A stretch of 21,543 bases of DNA from JBOGZI01 sp050697275 (lineage in GTDB: Bacteria; Actinomycetota; Thermoleophilia; Solirubrobacterales; 70-9), in contig JBOGZI010000083.1 in assembly GCA_050697275.1 (NCBI GenBank), positions 1 to 21,543 of the forward strand, in the 5' to 3' direction. Numbering within the stretch: the first letter of the stretch is position 1; the number at the start of each line of letters is the position of its first letter. A program made the translations under genes and the position numbers. Below the pieces are notes generated by a model, which was given only the letters and a program-made list of their open reading frames with translations, was not told where the DNA came from and made no database searches. This document shows positions 13,885 to 20,418 of this stretch, piece after piece.

Positions 13885-14760
13885 ATGAGCAGGGGAAGGA
13901 TCTTCTTGTCGCTGACCGTGTCCGTGGCGGCCTTGCTGGGAGCAGCGGCCCCGGCACAGGGTGCAGTGACCATCGGCAGCAACCTGGCGACCGTTCACGC
14001 GGACAACATGCCGGGGTGCAACGTCCCCTGTACGGCGACGAATCTGCATCTTCCTGCCGCCAATCGCGCCCCGGGTGGCCTCACCTCCCCGGTCAACGGC
14101 ACCGTGACCAGCTGGAGGGTGCGGGCGAACACCGGTCTCAACCTCAGCCTGCGCATCCTGAGGCCCATCGGCGGTCTCACCTACACCGGGTTCGGCACCA
14201 GCGCCCCCGCCAGCTTCCCCGGCCCCGGGATCTCCCCGTTCTTCCCGACCTCGCTGCCGATCGAGATCGGCGATTCGGTTGGGCTCAACAGCCCGAACGG
14301 AAACCTCGTCCTCGGAGCGGCCCCGGGCGCGGTCCAGGTCTTCTGGAACGTCCCACCGCTCTTCGACGGCTTCTCACGCGATCCCACCGGGGCCGGCGCC
14401 AACCGTGAGGTGCTCGTGCAGGGGGTGGTCGAGCCGACCAACACGCTCACCTTCGAGAAGCTGAGGCGCAACAAGAAGAAGGGCGTGGCGTTCGTGCCGG
14501 TCAACGTCCCCAACCCCGGCGAGCTCACCTTCAGCGGCAAGCAGCTGGGGCTCGCTGGCGGCGCCTCCGCGTCGCAGGCCGTATCGGGGCCCGGCGAGGT
14601 GATCATCAGAGTCAAGGCCAAGAAGAAGAAGGCCAAGAAGCTGAAGCGGAAGGGCAAGGTGAAGGTGAAGCCCGTCTTCAAGTTCACCCCGACCGGCGGG
14701 CTGACCAGCACACAGGCCACCAAGTTCGCGCTCAAGCGGAAGGTCAAGAAAAAGAAGTAG
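13885..14760 (+). CDS. Secreted protein with a lysine-rich C-terminus, function unknown
   Basis: The 291-residue product starts with a signal peptide (MSRGRIFLSLTVSVAALLGA, with cleavage likely after AQG or APA near residues 22-26). The mature part has two closely spaced cysteines (CNVPC, 44-48). A long beta-rich domain contains Pro/Gly-rich stretches and a jelly-roll-like strand pattern. The last 65 residues are very basic, with runs of KAKKKKAKKLKRKGKVK and a KLKRKVKKKK-like end around a FTPTGGLTSTQ motif. I know no function. The ATG at 13885 is preferred to the ATG at 13876 because it sits 7 nt after the TACGAT box and the earlier ATG is inside that box. A small stem TGCCT-TC-AGGCA follows the stop at 14761-14772. 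Confidence 0.7.
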   Translation: MSRGRIFLSLTVSVAALLGAAAPAQGAVTIGSNLATVHADNMPGCNVPCTATNLHLPAANRAPGGLTSPVNGTVTSWRVRANTGLNLSLRILRPIGGLTYTGFGTSAPASFPGPGISPFFPTSLPIEIGDSVGLNSPNGNLVLGAAPGAVQVFWNVPPLFDGFSRDPTGAGANREVLVQGVVEPTNTLTFEKLRRNKKKGVAFVPVNVPNPGELTFSGKQLGLAGGASASQAVSGPGEVIIRVKAKKKKAKKLKRKGKVKVKPVFKFTPTGGLTSTQATKFALKRKVKKKK

Positions 14761-14822
14761 TGCCTTCAGGCAGGCGCCCACCCGCTTTCGGGTCGCGCCG
14801 AAACCCCGCTGAGCACCGCGGG

Positions 14823-14828
14823 TACCCT
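14823..14828 (+). promoter_or_regulatory. Putative leaderless -10 box of ispG
   Basis: TACCCT ends 7 nt before ATG 14836, with no ribosome site between, matching the pattern at proC, dxr and pgsA. The box is part of the palindrome GGGTACCC (14820-14827). No good -35 is seen. Confidence 0.42.
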
Positions 14829-14835
14829 GTGTTCG

Positions 14836-16158
14836 ATGGCCTCGAAGCGTCAGATATTCGTGGGCGGCGTGCCGATCGGGGGAGGCGCCCCGGTCGCCGT
14901 GCAGACGATGACCAAGACCGAGACCGCCAACCTCGAGGCGACCATGGAGCAGATCCGCACGGTGGCCGACGCCGGGGCGGACATCGTGCGCGTCGCGGTG
15001 CCGCGGGACAAGGACGTCGAGGCACTGAAGACGATTGTCAAGGACTCCCCGATCCCGGTGATCGCCGACATCCACTTCAACCACACCCTCGCCCTGAAGG
15101 CGATCGACGCGGGCGCCCACTGCATCCGGCTCAACCCCGGCAACATCGGTGGACCTGAGAAGGTGGCCGAGGTGGCCGAGCGGGCGATCGGGGCCGGTGT
15201 GCCGATGCGGATCGGGGTCAACTCGGGTTCGCTTCCCAAGCACCTGCACGAGCTGGAACGCGACAACCCGGTGGAGGCCCTGGTGCAGGCCGCGGTCGAG
15301 TTCGTCGAGCTGATGGAGAGACTGGACTTCGAGAACTTCAAGGTCTCGATCAAGTCCACGAACGTGCCGAACACGATCGCCTCCAACCGTCTGCTCGCCG
15401 AGAAGATCCCCTACCCGATCCACCTCGGGATCACGGAGGCCGGCACGAAGTGGTCAGGCTCGCTCAAGTCCTCGGTCGGGCTCGGCACCCTGCTCGCCGA
15501 CGGGATCGGCGATACGATCAGGATCAGCCTCTCCACCTTCCACGCCGAGGAGGAGGTGAAGGTCGCCTGGGAGATCCTCAAGGCGCTGCAGCTGCGCGAG
15601 CGCGGCCCGGTGCTGATCGCCTGCCCCACCTGCGGCCGGCTCCAGTTCGACATGGACACGGTGGTCGCCGAGATCGAGCGGCGCTTGGAGGCCTACGCAG
15701 AGCCGATCGAGGTCGCGGTGCTTGGCTGCGCGGTGAACGGGATCGGCGAGGCCTCGCACGCCGACTTCGGGATCACCGGGGCCAAGGACGAGGGCCTGAT
15801 CTTCGCCCACGGCAAGCCGCTGCGGAAGGTCCCGCAAGCCGAGTTGGTCGATGCTCTCTTCGCCGAGATCGACCGCTCGCTCGATCGTGGCAAGGTCGAG
15901 GTGGACGAGACCAAGTCCCGCGAGGGAGCCGACTGGCTGGCGAAGATCGAGGAGGAGAACGCCGACGAGCTCACCCCCGAGCGGATCGCGCAGATGGAGA
16001 AGGCGGAGACGCCGACCGAATCCGAGCGGGTCCTAACCGAGGCCGACGGCCCCGACCTCGCCGACGGCGAGCCCTACCTGAAGCCGGTGAAGGGCAAGCA
16101 GGTCGAGCTCGACGAGGAGTCCTCGCCCGTTACCGGCCGCCGCTTCACCCGCACCTAG
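14836..16158 (+). CDS. ispG: 4-hydroxy-3-methylbut-2-en-1-yl diphosphate synthase (IspG/GcpE) with a C-terminal extension
   Basis: IspG reduces methylerythritol cyclodiphosphate to HMBPP using a [4Fe-4S] cluster, the sixth MEP-pathway step. The 440-residue protein has the TIM-barrel start VGGVPIGGGAPVAVQTMTKT (9-28), ADIHFN (77-82) and RLNPGNIG (98-105). The cluster ligands are Cys263 and Cys266 (ACPTCGR) and Cys298 (LGCAVNGIGE), with Glu305 as fourth ligand. Normal bacterial IspG ends near residue 355-385. Here about 85 acidic residues follow (356-440), with a short helical part (ADWLAKIEEENADELTPERI) and a disordered-looking tail ending in RRFTRT. The stop TAG overlaps the convergent proS stop by 4 bp. 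Confidence 0.95.
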   Translation: MASKRQIFVGGVPIGGGAPVAVQTMTKTETANLEATMEQIRTVADAGADIVRVAVPRDKDVEALKTIVKDSPIPVIADIHFNHTLALKAIDAGAHCIRLNPGNIGGPEKVAEVAERAIGAGVPMRIGVNSGSLPKHLHELERDNPVEALVQAAVEFVELMERLDFENFKVSIKSTNVPNTIASNRLLAEKIPYPIHLGITEAGTKWSGSLKSSVGLGTLLADGIGDTIRISLSTFHAEEEVKVAWEILKALQLRERGPVLIACPTCGRLQFDMDTVVAEIERRLEAYAEPIEVAVLGCAVNGIGEASHADFGITGAKDEGLIFAHGKPLRKVPQAELVDALFAEIDRSLDRGKVEVDETKSREGADWLAKIEEENADELTPERIAQMEKAETPTESERVLTEADGPDLADGEPYLKPVKGKQVELDEESSPVTGRRFTRT

Positions 16159-17663
16159 TAAGCCTTCGCGAAGATCGCCTCGACCTTGGCGGGGCCGCCG
16201 GAGATGACGCACTTGGCGTTGGCCGGCAGCTTCTGGTCGAAGGGAATGCAGCGCACGCTGACGCCGAGCTCGCCCATCACCCGCTCGGTGGCCGGATCCG
16301 CGCTCCACGGTGCCCTGACGAAGCCTCCGTCCTCGGTGCCCTCGCCGGAGAACCACTCGCGGAACTGCTCGGCGTTCCTCACCTTCCTGGTCGTGCGTCC
16401 GCGGAGGCGGTCCCTCGCCTCCTTCATGTAGCCGCGCTGGAGCTCACCGAGGAGCCGGGTCAGCGCCTTTCGCGCCTCGGCCCGCTTGATCGGTTCCCGG
16501 CTGAGCCCGGGGTCGTCGCGGCGGGTGACGGTGACCACGCCCTGGTCCAGGTCGCGCCCGCCCAGCTCGACCACCGCGGGAACGCCCTTGCGGATCCACT
16601 CCCAGCGCTTCTCGGCGGGCTTTCGGTCCCGCTCGTCGACCTCGACCCGCACCGGCGCCTTCGCCCACTTCGCCTTGCCGAGCTCCGCCTCGAGCTCGCG
16701 GGCGGCCTCCAGCACCCGGGTCGGGTCGTCGCGGACGATCGGCACGATCACGATCTGGCGGGGCGCCACCGCCGGGGGCAGGCGCAGACCATCGTCGTCG
16801 GCGTGGGTCATCACCACCGCGCCCATCATCCGGGTCGAGAGTCCCCAGGAGGTGGTGTGGGCGTTGCGGCGCTCGCCCCCCTCGTCGGTGAACTCGATCC
16901 CCATCGCCTCGGAGAAATTGGTCCCGAGGTAGTGGGAGGTGCCGGACTGGAGCGCCTTGCCGTCCTGCATCATCGCCTCGATCGTGAGACTGGTCTCGGC
17001 GCCGGGGAAGCGCTCGGACTCCGGCTTCTCGCCGTCGATCACCGGGATCGACAGCACGGACTCGGCGAACTCGCGATAGACCCCGAGCATCTGGGTGGTC
17101 TCCTCGCGCGCCTCGGCCTCGGAGACGTGCGCCGTATGCCCCTCCTGCCAGAGGAACTCGGTGGTACGCAGCAGCACGCGCGGGCGGAGCTCCCAGCGGA
17201 CCACGTTGGCCCACTGGTTGATCAGCAGCGGCAGGTCCCGGTAGCTGTTGATCCACTTGGCGAAGGAGCGTCCGATGATCGTCTCGGAGGTGGGGCGGAC
17301 GATCAGCGGCTCGGAGAGCTCGGCCGCCGGGCGCAGGGCGCCATCGGGGTCCTGCTCGAGCCGGTGGTGGGTGACCACCGCCATCTCCTTCGCGAACCCC
17401 TCGACGTGGCGGGCCTCCTCCTCGAAGTAGCCGAGCGGGATGAACAGCGGGAAGTAGGCGTTGCTGGCGCCGGTCTGCTTGATCGCGTCGTCGAGAGCTC
17501 GCTGCATCAGCTCCCAGATCCCGTATCCCCAGGGGCGGATCACCATGCAGCCCCGCACGTGGTCGAGCTCCGCCACCTCGGCGTCGCGGACCACGCTCTG
17601 GAACCACTGCGGGAAGTCCTCGCCGCGGGTCGGGGAGATTCCGGGTTTTCCTTTTCGTTCCAT
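16155..17663 (-). CDS. proS: Prolyl-tRNA synthetase, archaeal/eukaryal type
   Basis: This class II aminoacyl-tRNA synthetase charges tRNA-Pro. The 502-residue protein lacks the editing insertion of typical bacterial ProRS and has the C-terminal extension ending in a conserved Tyr (AKAY). That makes it the archaeal/eukaryal type also found in Thermus and some actinobacteria. Visible motifs are RPWGYGIWELMQ (motif 1 region, 43-54), IVRPTSETII (121-130), RWELRPRVLLRTTEFLWQEG (156-175, motif 2) and TSWGLSTRMMGAVVMTHADD (motif 3 region). In the C-terminal zinc module three of the four expected Cys are replaced (Ser454, Thr459, Ser488) and only Cys485 remains. ATG 17663 lies 11 bp from the divergent pgsA start. 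Proline synthesis (proC) is encoded in the same window. Confidence 0.93.
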   Translation of the reverse strand: MERKGKPGISPTRGEDFPQWFQSVVRDAEVAELDHVRGCMVIRPWGYGIWELMQRALDDAIKQTGASNAYFPLFIPLGYFEEEARHVEGFAKEMAVVTHHRLEQDPDGALRPAAELSEPLIVRPTSETIIGRSFAKWINSYRDLPLLINQWANVVRWELRPRVLLRTTEFLWQEGHTAHVSEAEAREETTQMLGVYREFAESVLSIPVIDGEKPESERFPGAETSLTIEAMMQDGKALQSGTSHYLGTNFSEAMGIEFTDEGGERRNAHTTSWGLSTRMMGAVVMTHADDDGLRLPPAVAPRQIVIVPIVRDDPTRVLEAARELEAELGKAKWAKAPVRVEVDERDRKPAEKRWEWIRKGVPAVVELGGRDLDQGVVTVTRRDDPGLSREPIKRAEARKALTRLLGELQRGYMKEARDRLRGRTTRKVRNAEQFREWFSGEGTEDGGFVRAPWSADPATERVMGELGVSVRCIPFDQKLPANAKCVISGGPAKVEAIFAKAY

Positions 17664-17668
17664 ATGCT
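17663..17668 (+). promoter_or_regulatory. Putative leaderless -10 box of the pgsA-like gene
   Basis: TATGCT ends 6 nt before ATG 17675, with no ribosome site. It overlaps the start codon of divergent proS, so the two genes share an extremely compact 11-bp start-to-start region, and each promoter must lie within the other's coding sequence. Confidence 0.45.
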
Positions 17669-17674
17669 CGCCTG

Positions 17675-18319
17675 ATGGGCCGAAGCCGCCAGCAATCCTT
17701 TCGCATCGGTCGGCCGGGCAAGGGGTTCCGCCGCCTCTTCGGCCTCGACCGCTCCGGGCCGCCGCCCCGACAGACCCGGCCCGGGCAGCCGCTCCGACCC
17801 TGGACGATTCCCAACCTGGTCGGGTACCTGCGGCTGGCGGCGCTGCCCGTCTTCCTCGCGATCGCCTTCTCCTCCGGCGACGGCCGCGACGCGACGGCGG
17901 CCGGGATCTACCTGGCGATCTCGCTGGGTGACTACCTCGACGGCTTCCTGGCGAGGGCGACGGGCCAGTACAGCCGCATGGGCGCCCTGCTCGACCCGGT
18001 GGTGGACCGGCTGACGATCCTCGCCGGGGCGGTCGTCTGCTGGAACTTCGAGTTGCTCCCGAGGTGGGCCCTGGCGATCCTGGCCGCGCGCGAGGTGATC
18101 ACGCTGGTGCTCGCCCAGCTCTCACTGCGGCGCGGACAGGCGCTCGAGATCAACTGGTTCGGCCGCCTGGCGGTGTTCCCGATCATGGGCGCGATCTTCT
18201 GGGCGATGGTGGTCGAGAGTGTCGCCTGGGAGCTGATGCTGATCGCCGGAGTCGCCCTCGCGGTGCTCAGCACAGTGACCTACGTCCGCACCGGCCTGCG
18301 GGGGCTGGCCGCAGCATGA
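17675..18319 (+). CDS. pgsA: CDP-alcohol phosphatidyltransferase (PgsA-like)
   Basis: This integral membrane enzyme transfers a phosphatidyl group from CDP-diacylglycerol (made by CdsA) to an alcohol, probably glycerol 3-phosphate. The 214-residue protein carries the full family motif D-x2-DG-x2-AR-x8-G-x3-D-x3-D, with Asp86, Asp89, Gly90, Ala93, Arg94, Gly103, Asp107 and Asp111. About five or six membrane segments follow residue 45. The N-terminal 42 residues are basic and Pro-rich, as in many actinobacterial homologues. The exact acceptor (glycerol phosphate or inositol phosphate) is not decided by sequence inspection. pgsA next to garA/ftsR-type genes is typical of actinobacteria (compare pgsA2-gcvH-garA-Rv1828 in Mycobacterium). 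Confidence 0.87.
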   Translation: MGRSRQQSFRIGRPGKGFRRLFGLDRSGPPPRQTRPGQPLRPWTIPNLVGYLRLAALPVFLAIAFSSGDGRDATAAGIYLAISLGDYLDGFLARATGQYSRMGALLDPVVDRLTILAGAVVCWNFELLPRWALAILAAREVITLVLAQLSLRRGQALEINWFGRLAVFPIMGAIFWAMVVESVAWELMLIAGVALAVLSTVTYVRTGLRGLAAA

Positions 18320-18351
18320 GGCGCAAACCTGCAACATGGGGCCCCGAACCT

Positions 18352-18366
18352 TCAAGCAATGCTTGA
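18352..18366. promoter_or_regulatory. Palindrome TCAAGC-AAT-GCTTGA over the rsiG-like promoter
   Basis: TCAAGCAATGCTTGA is a perfect dyad around a central A (7-bp arms). It overlaps the probable -35 region of the TATAAT promoter at 18384. It could be an operator. It is not followed by T residues, so it does not look like a terminator for pgsA. Confidence 0.5.
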
Positions 18367-18389
18367 GGCGGCCCCGTCGGACCTATAAT
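18363..18389 (+). promoter_or_regulatory. Promoter of the rsiG-like/garA/ftsR operon
   Basis: A perfect -10 box TATAAT lies at 18384-18389. TTGAGG at 18363-18368 gives a 15-bp spacer, a little short, and CTTGAG one base upstream gives 16. This is the best consensus promoter in the window and would make a leader of about 25 nt carrying GGAGGA. Confidence 0.65.
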
Positions 18390-18420
18390 CGGCCGCCGAC
18401 CGACCGACTCGGAGGACCCC

Positions 18421-18687
18421 TTGGAGGAGGAAACATTCCCTGATATCGGCTCGATGAGCGACGAGGAGCTCAAGGAGCTGATCGAGACGCTGACCTCGGA
18501 GGAGCAGGAGGTCTCCTACCGGCGACGGATCCTGCACGGCCAGATCGACATCCTGCGGGCCGAGCTCGTCAATCGCCTCCGGGAGAGCCGTCCCGAGGGC
18601 GAGACCCTGATCAAGGGGGACGACGTACAGCGCCTCAGCGAGATCCTGGCCGGCCGCAGCGACGCTCCGACCAAGCCCCCGACGTAG
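18421..18687 (+). CDS. RsiG-like small coiled-coil protein (candidate c-di-GMP-binding anti-sigma factor)
   Basis: The 88-residue protein is mostly helical. Residues 28-43 fit the c-di-GMP signature of RsiG, E-x3-S-x2-R-x3-Q-x3-D, as Glu28-Ser32-Arg35-His39-Asp43, with His in the Gln place. The motif is followed by ILRAELVNRLRE. In Streptomyces, RsiG (often annotated AmfC, aerial mycelium protein) holds sigma WhiG when bound to c-di-GMP and has two motif copies. Single-copy homologues that dimerise are described for Rubrobacter. This protein has one copy. TTG 18421 is chosen for its GGAGGA site 4 nt upstream. ATG 18454 would give 77 residues with the motif kept. It is first in an operon with garA and ftsR. 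No sigma factor gene is in the window, so the target is unknown. Confidence 0.72.
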   Translation: MEEETFPDIGSMSDEELKELIETLTSEEQEVSYRRRILHGQIDILRAELVNRLRESRPEGETLIKGDDVQRLSEILAGRSDAPTKPPT

Positions 18688-18704
18688 CCCACACCGGGAG
18701 AACC

Positions 18705-19178
18705 GTGGCCATTCACTGCCCCGAGTGCGGCTTCGTCAACGCCGAGGGCGCCAACTACTGCCAGAAATGCGGCGCCTACCTGTCCCGCCCGGAGGGGACC
18801 GACGAGCCCACGACGATGACCTACACGGTCGATGAGTCGGGCGAGATGCACGCCGTCGACATCGACGAGGTCGTGGATCGCCACGGCGCGGCGCTGGTGA
18901 TCCGCGCCGGCGGCGGGCGGGCGGGGGAGAGCTTCACGATCGACGACGAGCGCGTCTCGATCGGCCGCACGCCCGACGCCGGGGTCTTCCTCGACGACGT
19001 CACCGTCTCGCGCAACCACGCGCTGCTGGTCCGACGCCAGGAGGGCCTCTACATCGACGACCTGGGCTCCCTCAACGGGACCTACGTCAACCGCCGCCGG
19101 ATCGAGTCCCACAAGCTGGAGGACGGCGACGAGATCCAGATCGGCAAGTACAAGCTGAGCTTCCTGGAGAAGGACTGA
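18705..19178 (+). CDS. garA: GarA-like FHA protein with an N-terminal zinc ribbon
   Basis: This is a phosphothreonine-binding FHA switch protein. In mycobacteria GarA controls 2-oxoglutarate and glutamate metabolism and is turned off when its own N-terminal Thr is phosphorylated by PknB/PknG. The 157-residue product has a zinc ribbon (Cys5, Cys8, Cys19, Cys22), a linker with a Thr-Thr pair (EPTTMTY, 34-40) in the place of the GarA phosphosite, and an FHA domain (62-153). The binding residues Gly87-Arg88, Ser102-Arg103, His105 and Asn124-Gly125 are in place, and SLNGTYVN and GDEIQIGKY are almost identical to GarA. The start is GTG 18705 after GGGAG. It sits 17 nt after the rsiG-like gene and 3 nt before ftsR, so it is co-transcribed. 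The zinc ribbon is extra compared with mycobacterial GarA. Confidence 0.87.
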   Translation: MAIHCPECGFVNAEGANYCQKCGAYLSRPEGTDEPTTMTYTVDESGEMHAVDIDEVVDRHGAALVIRAGGGRAGESFTIDDERVSIGRTPDAGVFLDDVTVSRNHALLVRRQEGLYIDDLGSLNGTYVNRRRIESHKLEDGDEIQIGKYKLSFLEKD

Positions 19179-19181
19179 GCC

Positions 19182-19925
19182 GTGGAGGCCTCCTCATCCG
19201 GCACTGAGGCCGCCCGGGCGGACGGCCTGAGCTCGAACCGCAAGGCGCTGACGATCGGGGCCGTGGCGAAGATCCTCGGCCGCGAGTTCGACGACATCTC
19301 GATCTCGAAGATCCGCTACCTCGAGGACCAGAAGCTGCTCTCGCCACGCCGCACGCCGGGCGGCTACCGGCTCTACAGCCAGGCCGACGTGGAGCGCCTG
19401 CGCACGATCCTGCGCATGCAGCGCGACGAGTTCCTGCCCCTGCGGGTGATCCGCCAGGAGCTGGCGGCAGGAGGCGGCAAGAAGGGCCGCCAGGCCCCGG
19501 CGGCCGCCCTGCGGCGGGCGTCGAGCGTCGAGCACGGCGGCGGCTCGGTGCTCGAGCTCGAGGAGATGGTCGAGCAGACCGGGGTGGGTCCCGAGCTGAT
19601 CGCGGACCTCGAGGAGTGGAAGCTCGTGCAGCCGAAGGTGGTGGACGGCCAGAAGCTCTACGACGAGACCGACCGGGAGATCGCCAAGTCCTGCGCCGAG
19701 CTGGCTCGCTTCGGGGTGGCCGGACGCAACCTGCGGGTGCTGCGCACCTCGGCCGATCGCGAGGCGTCTCTGCTGGAGGCGGTAATCGGCCCTGCGTTGC
19801 GATCCTCGAACCAGAGCCGCCGCAAGGAGGCGATCGAGAACCTCGAGACCCTTGCCGCCGCCTGCAGCAACCTGACCAACATGCTGCTGGTCCGCGACCT
19901 GCGCAGGCTGACCGGCGAGGAGTAG
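19182..19925 (+). CDS. ftsR: MerR-family regulator, FtsR type
   Basis: This is a DNA-binding regulator of the type following garA in actinobacteria (Rv1828 in Mycobacterium; FtsR, an activator of ftsZ, in Corynebacterium). The 247-residue protein has a MerR winged-helix domain at about 22-95, including TIGAVAKIL, ISISKIRYLEDQKLLSPRRT, GGYRLYSQADVERL and RMQRDEFLPLRVIRQEL. A low-complexity Gly/Ala/Arg linker (96-120) and a second, helical C-terminal domain follow. The metal- or drug-binding Cys of classical MerR proteins are absent. GTG 19182 lies 3 nt after the garA stop, and translation is probably coupled. The gene symbol is by synteny and family similarity; the target has not been shown here. 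Confidence 0.82.
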   Translation: MEASSSGTEAARADGLSSNRKALTIGAVAKILGREFDDISISKIRYLEDQKLLSPRRTPGGYRLYSQADVERLRTILRMQRDEFLPLRVIRQELAAGGGKKGRQAPAAALRRASSVEHGGGSVLELEEMVEQTGVGPELIADLEEWKLVQPKVVDGQKLYDETDREIAKSCAELARFGVAGRNLRVLRTSADREASLLEAVIGPALRSSNQSRRKEAIENLETLAAACSNLTNMLLVRDLRRLTGEE

Positions 19926-19936
19926 GGGCCCGGCGG

Positions 19937-20410
19937 ATGCCGCGGGTCGTTCGCAAGCGGCGGATCCCGGCCCCGGCCGGCGCGATCTGGTCGGTCGTCG
20001 CCGATCCCTACCACCTGCCCCGCTGGTGGCCGCGGACGCGGCGGGTCGAGAACGTCTCCCCCGGCGAGCCGCACGGTCGCAAGTGGACCCAGGTGCTCGA
20101 GACGCGCGATGGCCGGGGGATCCGAGCGGACTACCGCTGCGTCAGCGCCGCGCCCAACGAGCGCTACGTCTTCGAGCAGGAACTGGAGGGGACCCCATTC
20201 GCGGGGATCCTGCGCAGCGCGCGCACCGAGATCGAGCTCGCGCCCGAGGGCGAGCAGACGCGGGTGACGATGGCGAGCGAGCAGCGGCTGCGGGGACTCT
20301 CGCGGCTGGGCTCCCCGATGATGCGGCGGGCGATCGGCCGGACCCTCTCGGAGGCCCTCGCCGGCCTGGAGCGGGCGACCGGCAGCGAGGCGCCGGAGGC
20401 GGCGAGCTGA
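19937..20410 (+). CDS. SRPBCC (START/Bet v 1-like) superfamily protein
   Basis: The 157-residue protein begins RVVRKRRIPAPAGAIWSVVADPYHLPRWWPRTRRVE, split here as RVVRKRR, IPAPAGAIWSVVADP and YHLPRWWPRTRRVE, the standard first strand/helix pattern of polyketide-cyclase/SRPBCC proteins. It ends with a long C-terminal helix and an Ala-rich tail. Such proteins form a hydrophobic ligand cavity, but the ligand cannot be read from sequence. ATG 19937 is 11 nt after ftsR. The frame stays open upstream inside ftsR without homology. The following flavoenzyme starts 8 nt downstream, so the two are probably co-transcribed, and a shared role in lipid metabolism is possible but unproven. Confidence 0.72.
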   Translation: MPRVVRKRRIPAPAGAIWSVVADPYHLPRWWPRTRRVENVSPGEPHGRKWTQVLETRDGRGIRADYRCVSAAPNERYVFEQELEGTPFAGILRSARTEIELAPEGEQTRVTMASEQRLRGLSRLGSPMMRRAIGRTLSEALAGLERATGSEAPEAAS

Positions 20411-20418
20411 GCGCCCAG

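Noticed and set aside
15450..17675. A 741-codon + strand open frame running through the ends of ispG and across proS
   Set aside because: It is the antisense of proS plus an out-of-frame part of ispG. Both of those show complete families of motifs, and the long frame is an effect of high GC content.
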